Of a DNA stretch of 64,000 nucleotides, positions 43,927 to 51,264 are shown piece after piece. The notes under the pieces are model-generated. The model had not been told where the DNA came from and searched no databases. It saw only the letters and a list, made by a program, of their open reading frames with translations. The DNA comes from Planctomycetota bacterium (GTDB lineage Bacteria; Planctomycetota; Planctomycetia; Gemmatales; Gemmataceae): positions 1-64,000 of the forward strand of contig JAIOPV010000131.1 in assembly GCA_021413735.1 (NCBI GenBank). Direction: 5' to 3'. Positions within the stretch are counted from its first letter, which is position 1; every line of letters begins with the position of its first letter. Both the position numbers and the translations under genes were made by a program.

Positions 43927-46467
43927 ATGAGTTCTGGAGATCAGTTCGCTCGCCGTCCCTCGTCGCGCCGTCGGGCATCCAATCGAGCACGCCTCGGCTT
44001 TGAGCAACTTGAAGCTCGCGAAGTGCCTGCCACGCTCGCCACCATCGCGGATCAGACCACACCGGACACGAAGGATCTGTACGTTCCGCTCACGGTGACC
44101 AACACCACCGGCACGGTCAGTTACACCGCCACGAGCGCGAATTCGCAGGTTCAGGTGCAGGTCGTCACTGGCGGCACCACGATCGTTTTGCACGTCACCG
44201 GAACGAAAGCGGCCGGCGGCACGTTCGAGGGAGACCTCACCTTCCGACTCTTCGACAGCATGGCTCCGATCACGACCGCACGGATTGTGTCGCTCGTCAA
44301 TTCGGGCTTTTACAACAATCTCACGTTCCACCGGATCATCGACGGCTTCGTGGCACAGGGTGGCGACCCACTCGGCACCGGCAGCGGCGGATCGGGCACG
44401 AAGATTGACGATGAGTTCAACACGCATCTCACGTTCAACAGTCCAGGGCTTCTGGCGATGGCCAACTCGGGCGACGACACTGGCGACTCGCAGTTCTTCA
44501 TCACCGACACCGATCTGACCCTCGCTCAAGAACCGCAACACCTGAACTTCCAGCACACGATCTTCGGGCAACTCGTCGCTGGGTTCGACACGTTCACGCA
44601 ACTGATGAGCACGCCGGTTACGAGTTCGGCCACGGGGTCGCCGGTCAACCCGGTCACGATCACGAGTGCGAGTGTCGTTGCGAACGACCCCAACGGCGTC
44701 CTGCGAATCACGGCACCGTCAACATTCACGGGAACCTCGGCCATCACGGTTACGCCGGCTGATGGTGGGGCATCGAGCACAGGCGACACATTCAACGTGA
44801 CGTTCACCGCCGATACCGTGAACGATCCGCCGTTCCTCGGGCCGATCGCCGACCAGACCACCACCGTGGGCACCGGCGTCACGTTCAAACTGACGGCCAC
44901 CGATCTGGAGAACGACACGCTGACCTATTCGGTTGTGAGCGCGACGACGACCGGTGGCGAGACGGTCAATGTGACCTCCAAGATCGACCAGAAGACGGGG
45001 CTGGTCACGGTCACGCCGCCGGACAATTTCGTTGGCACGATCAAGCTGAAGCTCGGCGTGAAAGATGCGACTTCAACGGTGGACACGCAGGTTATCAACC
45101 TCACGGTCACGGGCAGCTTCGATCTGAATACCGTCAGCGACACGGGAACGCTGAACAACGACAACATCACGAGCCTTGATACGCCATCGTTGACCGTTCT
45201 GGCTCCGACGGGGCGAACCGTCACGGTTTCGATCAACGGCGTCGCGGCTGGCACGGCGATCGAAAATGCGAGCACGGGTCAGTATCGGCTGAGTCTGCCA
45301 GCGAATCGGCTCCTGGTTGGCCCGAACACGATCACTGGCACCGTGACAAACGGCACGAGTGGCACCACGGCGCTGACGCCATTCACGCTGACGTATCTGC
45401 CGACGCTGAAGAACTTCTACGTCGTTCCAGGCACGATCGGCAGCACGCAACAGTTGACCTTCCAGTTCACATCGCACGAGTCGATGAGCACGAGCGAGTT
45501 CGGGTTCTACAAGGCCGACGACGCTACCGGGAAGATCGGGACACTCAAGCCGGGGGATGCTGGCTACGCAGCGGCGGCGCTGGCTCGCCGACAGGTTGTG
45601 TTTGCCAAGGGTGAGACGGTTGGCGCATCCGTGACTTTGACCGCGAAGGGTGGCGATGTGTTGGTGATGTATATCGTGCAGGGCAACACGAGCGTGAACT
45701 TGCTGGCTCAGAACCCGACGAATGCATTCACCCCCGGCAAGCCGATTGCGTTCTTCGGCATCACGGCTGCGAACCCGGATGGCGTGGCTCACGTTTCGAC
45801 CGCAAGCGATCCGGGCGATAGCCAGGCGCTCATGGGATTTGAAGACGGCAACTCGGGCGGCGACAAAGATTACAACGACATGGTGGTGAACATCCGCAAG
45901 CAGGGCGACACGCAATCGGCAGCGCTTGTGGTTCCGGGCGGAAATGGTCGTGCGGTGACGGTGACGGGTACGGTGAAGTTGCCGGTGAAGGCACAGCCCC
46001 TGGGCACCGGGGTGGGAGCACCGCAGAGTGGCGAGATCGGGGTGATCGTGACGGACGACGCGAGCGGGAAGATCGGGACGCTCAATCCGGGGGATGCTGG
46101 CTATGCTGCAGCGGCGCTGGCTCGGGCGCAGATTCTGTTTGCTCCGGGTGCGGTGACGGGTGCATCGACCACGACGACGCTCACGGGTGGTCAGTCGGTG
46201 ATCTTCTATTATGTGCCGGGGGGAACCGCAGCTCAGGTGATCGCGGCCAATCCGACGAACAGCGCGACCGGCTCGAAGATCGCGTTCTTCTCGCTCACGG
46301 CTGCGAACCCGGATGGGAAGCAACACGCTCGGAACTTCGATCCGGAGCGAGTGGCCCAGGTCGCACCGACGCCAACCGATCCGACGGCGATTCACATGAT
46401 GGGCAAGGTAAACGGCGGCGTGGCTGACTTCGACGATGTGTCGTTCACGATTGGGTTCGGAGCGTGA
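43927..46467 (+). CDS. Exported multi-domain protein with cyclophilin-type peptidyl-prolyl isomerase
   Basis: 846 residues; CGGAG precedes the ATG. The N-terminus has basic residues and FEQLEAREVPA, a motif found at the start of many large exported planctomycete proteins. A cyclophilin domain spans about 85-250: FEGDLTFRLFDSMAPIT, LTFHRIIDGFVAQGGDP, DSQFFITDTD and FQHTIFGQLVAG contain the expected isomerase residues. Next come cadherin-like repeats (NDPPFLGPIADQTT) at 290-400. Two units with ATGKIGTLKPGDAGYAAAALAR follow; the first ends in a DUF4114-like acidic EDGNSGGDKDYNDMVVNI. It probably folds or tethers proteins at the cell surface. Confidence 0.85.
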   Translation: MSSGDQFARRPSSRRRASNRARLGFEQLEAREVPATLATIADQTTPDTKDLYVPLTVTNTTGTVSYTATSANSQVQVQVVTGGTTIVLHVTGTKAAGGTFEGDLTFRLFDSMAPITTARIVSLVNSGFYNNLTFHRIIDGFVAQGGDPLGTGSGGSGTKIDDEFNTHLTFNSPGLLAMANSGDDTGDSQFFITDTDLTLAQEPQHLNFQHTIFGQLVAGFDTFTQLMSTPVTSSATGSPVNPVTITSASVVANDPNGVLRITAPSTFTGTSAITVTPADGGASSTGDTFNVTFTADTVNDPPFLGPIADQTTTVGTGVTFKLTATDLENDTLTYSVVSATTTGGETVNVTSKIDQKTGLVTVTPPDNFVGTIKLKLGVKDATSTVDTQVINLTVTGSFDLNTVSDTGTLNNDNITSLDTPSLTVLAPTGRTVTVSINGVAAGTAIENASTGQYRLSLPANRLLVGPNTITGTVTNGTSGTTALTPFTLTYLPTLKNFYVVPGTIGSTQQLTFQFTSHESMSTSEFGFYKADDATGKIGTLKPGDAGYAAAALARRQVVFAKGETVGASVTLTAKGGDVLVMYIVQGNTSVNLLAQNPTNAFTPGKPIAFFGITAANPDGVAHVSTASDPGDSQALMGFEDGNSGGDKDYNDMVVNIRKQGDTQSAALVVPGGNGRAVTVTGTVKLPVKAQPLGTGVGAPQSGEIGVIVTDDASGKIGTLNPGDAGYAAAALARAQILFAPGAVTGASTTTTLTGGQSVIFYYVPGGTAAQVIAANPTNSATGSKIAFFSLTAANPDGKQHARNFDPERVAQVAPTPTDPTAIHMMGKVNGGVADFDDVSFTIGFGA

Positions 46468-46478
46468 TTTTGAGGACC

Positions 46479-46495
46479 ACGGGGATTATCCCCGT
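46479..46495. repeat. Small palindrome after the cyclophilin gene
   Basis: ACGGGGAT-T-ATCCCCGT, perfect. It starts 11 bases after the stop. It resembles the inner part of the element at 36008-36074. Confidence 0.65.
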
Positions 46496-46542
46496 ACCGT
46501 TCAAGGGCGGTTCATTCGCGAGATTGAGTGATAAGGTGTTTT

Positions 46543-46685
46543 CTCCCTCACCCGGCTTGCAAAGCCTCGCCGACCTCTCCCCCAAAAATCGGGGGAGAGG
46601 TCGCGACGAGTCGCCCGCGAGTGTCGTCGTCCCACCAGGGCTAACGCCACGAGCGGCACGACGACTGAGTCGCGGGTGAAGGGGT
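46543..46685. repeat. CCCCTCACCCG-family palindrome with nested insertion
   Basis: The left half CTCCCTCACCCG...CGACCTCTCCCC and the right half GGGGGAGAGGTCGCGACGAG match the element at 38358-38548. The right arm is split: GACGAGTC and GAGTCGCGGGTGAAGG are separated by about 55 bases that are themselves a palindrome (GTCGTCGT at 46623 and ACGACGAC near 46660). Confidence 0.7.
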
Positions 46686-46696
46686 CTTCGCTTGCT

Positions 46697-48262
46697 TCAC
46701 TTCCGCGGCAGCAACTCCGGCAGGTTCGCGATTCGCATGATCGTCACGCTCAACACCTGTGCACCCTGAACCAGGTTCGGTTCCTTTGCCTTATCGAACG
46801 TGTCACTCTGCGTGTGGTGCGTCAAACGATACTCGTCGATGTCCTGCAAACACGCGAAGCCAGGCACACCCGCCGCGTGAAACGACAGGTGATCCGTGCC
46901 GCCCGTGCCCCGCATGTCCAGACCCTTCCAGCCCTCCACCCCCGACAACGAACTCAGTTGCGGCGTCAGCAAGTCAAGCACCGATTGCCGCCCATGCAGA
47001 CCAAGACCGTAAACCTTCCCCGTGCCCGTGTCGTGAACCAACGCCGCCGAGTGACGATCCATCTCGTCCTTGTGACGCTCGACGTACTTTCGCGAGCCGT
47101 GCAAACCCTGCTCCTCACCCGTGAACAACGCAAACCGAATCGTTCGCTTCGGTCGCTGACCCGCCTTCGCCAGTGCCGCAACCGTGCGTGCCACTTCCAA
47201 CACCACACAACTACCGGTCGCGTTGTCGGTCGTGCCGCTGGCCAGTTCCCATGAGTCAAGGTGCGCGCCGATCAGCACGAACTCGTCCGGCTTCTCGCTG
47301 CCAGTCACTTCGCCCACGGTGTTGTAAACCGTGATCGGGCCCGCGATGAACTTGTTGTCGATCTCGACTTCCACCTTCGTGACAGCATCGGTTCGGCTCG
47401 CGAGTCGGTGAAGCAGAGCGTAGTGTTCGTGAGCCATGAACACGCGCGGCAAGCGTGCCTCGGCAACGGCGCGATCGCTCGGCCAACCGCCCGTGGTGAC
47501 AAGCAAACCGTGCGGCTTCCCGGCATCAATAACCACACACGCTGCACCTTCAGCCTTCAAGAATTCCGTGACGGCCTCGAACCCAGGCTGAAGCATGTCC
47601 GAGCGAATCAGCGACGCCTCACCCTTCTTCTCCGTGCCGGGTTTCGGTTCATCCTTTTTGGGTTCGTCCTTCTTTGGCTCAACCTTCTTGGGTTGGGCCA
47701 CGGTTGGGCCAGGCGGTGCGGGGTACGTCAGATCGGTAACCGACTTCACTTCCTTCGGCGGACTCAGCAACACGGTCGCGTGCTTGAGCTTCCCCTTGTA
47801 CTCTTCGAGTTCGACCTTGGTGCGTGCCTTGAGAACAATGACGTCGCCGGTTTGCTTGCCCTTGGTGCCGGGCGTCCAGCCGAACGATGCGATGAGCAGT
47901 TCGCGACCATTATTCGGCTCAACGAGCTTCATGGTGGCTTTGCCGCGTTCCCAGCCAACGGGGATTTCCCACGGTTCGAGATGCACGTTTTCGAGGCCGT
48001 AAGCCTTCATCTTGTCGGCGGTCCAGTTGTTGGCTCGTTCGAGGTTCTTGGAGCCTGTGAGCCGACCACCGATGATGTCGGACATGTACTGAAGGTTCTT
48101 CATGACCTCGCAGCGATCTTTGATTTCGCCGATGATGAGTCGGTCGAGTGCGGCAGGTGCGAAGCGTGGTGCGGGTGCGAGTTCGGCGGCTGGCGTTGTG
48201 GTGGGACTGATGCAGACAGCGAGACTGAGGAAGGCGACAGCAGCGAAGAGGGAACGCGGCAT
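46697..48262 (-). CDS. Exported M28-family zinc aminopeptidase with PA domain
   Basis: 521 residues from the ATG giving MPRSLFAAVAF with a signal peptide ending near TPAAEL. Zinc-site motifs of family M28: IGAHLDSWE, GTTDNATGS, ALFTGEEQG, then VHDTG and TDHLSFHAAGVP. The segment before it (about 115-290) resembles a PA domain (FLKAEGAACVVIDAGKPHG) and is interrupted by a Lys-Asp-Glu-Pro run (KKVEPKKDEPKKDEPK). It likely cleaves peptides in the periplasm. Confidence 0.9.
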   Translation of the reverse strand: MPRSLFAAVAFLSLAVCISPTTTPAAELAPAPRFAPAALDRLIIGEIKDRCEVMKNLQYMSDIIGGRLTGSKNLERANNWTADKMKAYGLENVHLEPWEIPVGWERGKATMKLVEPNNGRELLIASFGWTPGTKGKQTGDVIVLKARTKVELEEYKGKLKHATVLLSPPKEVKSVTDLTYPAPPGPTVAQPKKVEPKKDEPKKDEPKPGTEKKGEASLIRSDMLQPGFEAVTEFLKAEGAACVVIDAGKPHGLLVTTGGWPSDRAVAEARLPRVFMAHEHYALLHRLASRTDAVTKVEVEIDNKFIAGPITVYNTVGEVTGSEKPDEFVLIGAHLDSWELASGTTDNATGSCVVLEVARTVAALAKAGQRPKRTIRFALFTGEEQGLHGSRKYVERHKDEMDRHSAALVHDTGTGKVYGLGLHGRQSVLDLLTPQLSSLSGVEGWKGLDMRGTGGTDHLSFHAAGVPGFACLQDIDEYRLTHHTQSDTFDKAKEPNLVQGAQVLSVTIMRIANLPELLPRK

Positions 48263-48437
48263 ATGTGGCAGCTCCGGGTGATGGTCGTGTTGCGGCGAGA
48301 GCGTGGGAGATATGTATTGTGCGATGACGGCGAGCGTCACACAACGGCTGCGAGATGAAAAAGCAAGGAGGGCGAATGCAACGCCGCAAGCGGCGAATAC
48401 CAAGACCAACACATGACACTTACTCCATTCCCGATCT

Positions 48438-48977
48438 TTACAACTCGATGGATGGGTCATTCTCTCGGCGCATCCCGCCTCCCTCTAGGATCAAAACCGT
48501 TCCCATCACCATGTCATTGGGGCTTTGGAGGAAGTCGATCATTACCTTGATCGACGCCGGCATCGGAGATTTGAACACAACGACGCCACTCGGAGAGCCT
48601 CCATCTCCCGCTGGGGTATCGCCTGGGACGTAAAGGTGAAAGCCCTCAGGGGACCAGTAGGTACACGCGTCCACGCTCCCGCCTCCCGCGAATTGAAGGC
48701 GCAACCGGTACGTGAGCCCGGCATTCTCCAGGGACTTTCTCCTGCTTTTCCAAAGGCAGCTTTCGAGGTACCGGAGAGCTTCGGGGTCGGAGCAGCGGAC
48801 ACGCCGTTGTTGGTAGTAAATCTCGAATGACGCAAGCTGAACGGTCTCTTTCCCTCGTATCAGCAATTTGATTTTCTCAATTCCTTCCTCGGTCTCCATG
48901 AACTCCTTGCGCCAAGTCGCAAATTGAAATGATCCAAAAACAACGAAGAACGCAACAAGGATAAATCGCACTTTCAT
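48438..48977 (-). CDS. Hypothetical exported protein
   Basis: 179 residues from the ATG after AGGA. N-terminal signal or anchor: FILVAFFVVFGSFQFA. Remaining features: a QLASFEIYYQQRRVRC strand, WKSRRKSLENAGLTYRL, and DACTYWSPEGFHLYVPGD. No family recognised. Its 3' end contains two runs of Gly (EGGGM, AGGGS). GC content is somewhat lower than in the neighbours. Confidence 0.6.
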   Translation of the reverse strand: MKVRFILVAFFVVFGSFQFATWRKEFMETEEGIEKIKLLIRGKETVQLASFEIYYQQRRVRCSDPEALRYLESCLWKSRRKSLENAGLTYRLRLQFAGGGSVDACTYWSPEGFHLYVPGDTPAGDGGSPSGVVVFKSPMPASIKVMIDFLQSPNDMVMGTVLILEGGGMRRENDPSIEL

Positions 48978-49433
48978 AGCGCATCCTGCTTTCGATACGA
49001 ACTGTGAACAGCGGACTCGCCAACCTTGGCTATTGATGATGAAGCTGTCGGCGGCGTGATTGTCCGCCGTCCGTTGTGGTGGGGTCAAGTGCCTTTCGCG
49101 CTCGGTGTTGATTCCGGAACCGTCTGTTCGGTTCCAGACCTGGGATCATGTCACGGTATGTTCATCGGATTTGTCGGAGTTCGCTGGAAACTCTTTTCGG
49201 TGAATGTGATACGGCTCCTACGTCGGCCGGAATTATTCTGATGAAGTTTCTTCCGGACGAATGAATTGGTTCCGGAGGTGGGGTGGGTAAGTGGTCCGGA
49301 ATCATTTACGCACTTCGTTATACCGCGACCGCAGGCGATTGAAAACTTGCCTATTGGCGCGGCAGGCAGTTGTGGTTATGAGAGGCGACTCGCGCTCCCA
49401 GCGCGGAAGAGTTCATCGGTTCGAGGGTCACGG
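48978..49433. other. Divergent intergenic region rich in CCGGA boxes
   Basis: 456 bases without a supported gene. It holds at least five CCGGA boxes between 49110 and 49300 and the spaced element listed separately. A 71-codon open frame here has no protein-like features. Confidence 0.5.
49235..49277 (+). promoter_or_regulatory. Spaced ATTCTGATG-CCGGAC-TCCGGA element
   Basis: ATTCTGATG, nine bases, CCGGAC, twelve bases, TCCGGAG. The same parts with spacings of nine and thirteen occur on the opposite strand at 55574-55622. Both lie upstream of exported-protein genes. A shared regulator site or a repeat remnant are both possible. Confidence 0.45.
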
Positions 49434-50441
49434 ATGACCGCCCACCGCCGGCCGCTGTTGTTGTCAGTGGCTTCGGCTGCCCTGGTTTGTCCAGCTTGCC
49501 TGTTCATTCCAGTCCAGTCCACACCGTTGACGCCGCCCGAAGTGCGCGACAAACTCGCAGCGCAACAGAAGGCGCTCGCCACCGAAACGCCACACAAAGA
49601 CGTCTTCGGTGAACTGCCGTCACGACCCGGCGAAGCGGTTGCGATCAAGTCAGCCACGAAGGACACTACTGCCAAGAGCACACCGATCACACCGCTGACG
49701 CCTGAGAATCCGCCCAACGACGTGAAAACGATTGCCGTGCAACCCGGTTCGTTGCCGCCAGTGGTAACAGGTCCGGTGCAGCCATCGCCGCTGCTTCTCG
49801 CAGTGCAAGCCTACGCCGACGGCAAACCGAACCGCGCCATCGAGATTCTGAAGTCACTCGACGCACCGAATCAGGAGTTCGTGCTGGCGATGGTGCCCAT
49901 CCTGGCTCGTGGTGCAACCGCCGACCTCGCGACCGATCCGGCTGGTGTCGCGGCTTTGGTGGATCAACTCGAAACAGCAGCGACTCGACTTGAAGCGAAG
50001 GCTGCGCTGCGAATCGAGAATCTGGCGTTCTGCGGCAAAGTGTCGGGCTTCGGGCGATACGATCTGTGGCCGGAGGGTCAGCCGTATCATCCGAACGATC
50101 AGGCGCAGTTGTATCTGGAAGTGCGAAACTTGCAGAGTGTCGCAGCAACCGGGCCGCACGGCGAAACGCACCTGACGCACGCCAAGGCGTTTGTCGAGAT
50201 CAAGGATGCTCACGGCGTTCTGGTGAAGCAACCGGATCCCGAAGACTGGCGGCGGCGCGTGGATGTTGTGAAGTTCGAGAAGAAGCTCTACAGCCGCGGA
50301 CCGGTTCACGATTTCCACGTCCTGTATGCGTTCCCGGTGCCGACAGCTCCTGGCGTGTACACGGTTACGGTCGAGATTCGTGACCCGGCCAATCGCAAGA
50401 TTCGCAGCGAAGCGAAAGAGTTCCGGGTCACGGGACCATGA
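49434..50441 (+). CDS. Exported protein of unknown function
   Basis: 335 residues from the ATG after GAGGG; a longer frame upstream has no signal peptide. Signal: LLLSVASAALVCPACLFIPV, possibly a lipoprotein signal though the lipobox is poor. Residues 40-120 are Pro/Thr-rich. The folded part starts LLLAVQAYADGKPNRAIEILKSL (helical), followed by a beta-rich region with LAFCGKVSGFGRYDLWPEG and GVYTVTVEIRDPANRKI. I recall similar C-termini in Gemmata exported proteins, but no function. Confidence 0.7.
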   Translation: MTAHRRPLLLSVASAALVCPACLFIPVQSTPLTPPEVRDKLAAQQKALATETPHKDVFGELPSRPGEAVAIKSATKDTTAKSTPITPLTPENPPNDVKTIAVQPGSLPPVVTGPVQPSPLLLAVQAYADGKPNRAIEILKSLDAPNQEFVLAMVPILARGATADLATDPAGVAALVDQLETAATRLEAKAALRIENLAFCGKVSGFGRYDLWPEGQPYHPNDQAQLYLEVRNLQSVAATGPHGETHLTHAKAFVEIKDAHGVLVKQPDPEDWRRRVDVVKFEKKLYSRGPVHDFHVLYAFPVPTAPGVYTVTVEIRDPANRKIRSEAKEFRVTGP

Positions 50442-50502
50442 CCTCGACGCGGAGTGCGTGTAGACTGACAACTTGATCCACGCATGCCACGCAGAGGGCA
50501 AG

Positions 50503-51195
50503 ATGTCTGAAATCAAGGCCACGCAGGTCTTCCACCACGCCGGAACCATCAAGCCAGCCGATCGCAGGGCACTTCTGAAACAAACCGGTGCCACGTTGTG
50601 GTTCACGGGCTTATCTGGTTCGGGGAAGAGCACGCTCGCGGTTGCTCTCGAACAGACGCTCATCGCACGCGGCCACGCGGCTTACGTTCTGGATGGCGAC
50701 AACGTGCGGTTCGGGCTGAACGCCGGTCCGAAGATCCTGATGGACACTCGTGGCTATGCGGAAGAGCAGGCAAAGCGTTTCGGACTGGGTTTCAGCGCGG
50801 CGGACCGCGTTGAGAACATTCGCCGCATTGGGGAAGTCACTCGTTTGTTCGCGGATGCGGGGTTGCTGGCACTGACGAGCTTTGTCAGCCCGTACCGCAA
50901 GGATCGCGACGCGGTTCGTGCGCTTCACGAGCAGAACAAAGGATACGCGATTCCGTTCATCGAAGTGTATGTGAACACGCCGATCGAGTGCTGCGAGCAG
51001 CGTGACCCGAAGGGGTTGTACAAGCAGGCTCGCGACGCCGTGGCAACCGGCAAGGGAATGGGCTTCACCGGTATCGATGATCCTTACGAACCGCCATCGG
51101 CCCCTGAGTTGACGTTCGATGCGTCGAAGAACACGGTCGAGGAAGGTGTGGCGTTGGTGCTGAACTATCTGAGTGCGAAGAAGCTGATCGGGTGA
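50503..51195 (+). CDS. cysC: Adenylyl-sulfate kinase CysC
   Basis: 230 residues; GAGGG precedes the ATG. CysC phosphorylates adenylyl sulfate (APS) to PAPS. P-loop GLSGSGKSTLA, then VLDGDNVRFGLN, ADRVENIRRIGEV, TSFVSPYRKDR and DPKGLYKQAR are all diagnostic. Between GLN and LGFS there are about 18 extra residues compared with E. coli CysC, and a shorter insert precedes GFTGIDDPYE. No other sulfur assimilation gene is adjacent. Confidence 0.95.
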   Translation: MSEIKATQVFHHAGTIKPADRRALLKQTGATLWFTGLSGSGKSTLAVALEQTLIARGHAAYVLDGDNVRFGLNAGPKILMDTRGYAEEQAKRFGLGFSAADRVENIRRIGEVTRLFADAGLLALTSFVSPYRKDRDAVRALHEQNKGYAIPFIEVYVNTPIECCEQRDPKGLYKQARDAVATGKGMGFTGIDDPYEPPSAPELTFDASKNTVEEGVALVLNYLSAKKLIG

Positions 51196-51198
51196 AAC

Positions 51199-51262
51199 GT
51201 TTAGCGGTCGCCCAGCGGGGTGACGCGCCGAAGTCGCCGCCCCGCTCGGGCGGACGCTAAAC
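51199..51262. repeat. Palindrome between convergent cysC and PSD1 genes
   Basis: GTTTAGCGGTCGCCCAGCGGGG and its imperfect complement CCCCGCTCGGGCGGACGCTAAAC flank a short loop. It fills the gap between two stop codons and reaches to within 2 bases of the second. Confidence 0.8.
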
Positions 51263-51264
51263 GA

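Noticed and set aside
49026-49241. 71-codon frame in the 49 kb gap
   Set aside because: No ribosome site; overlaps the CCGGA boxes.
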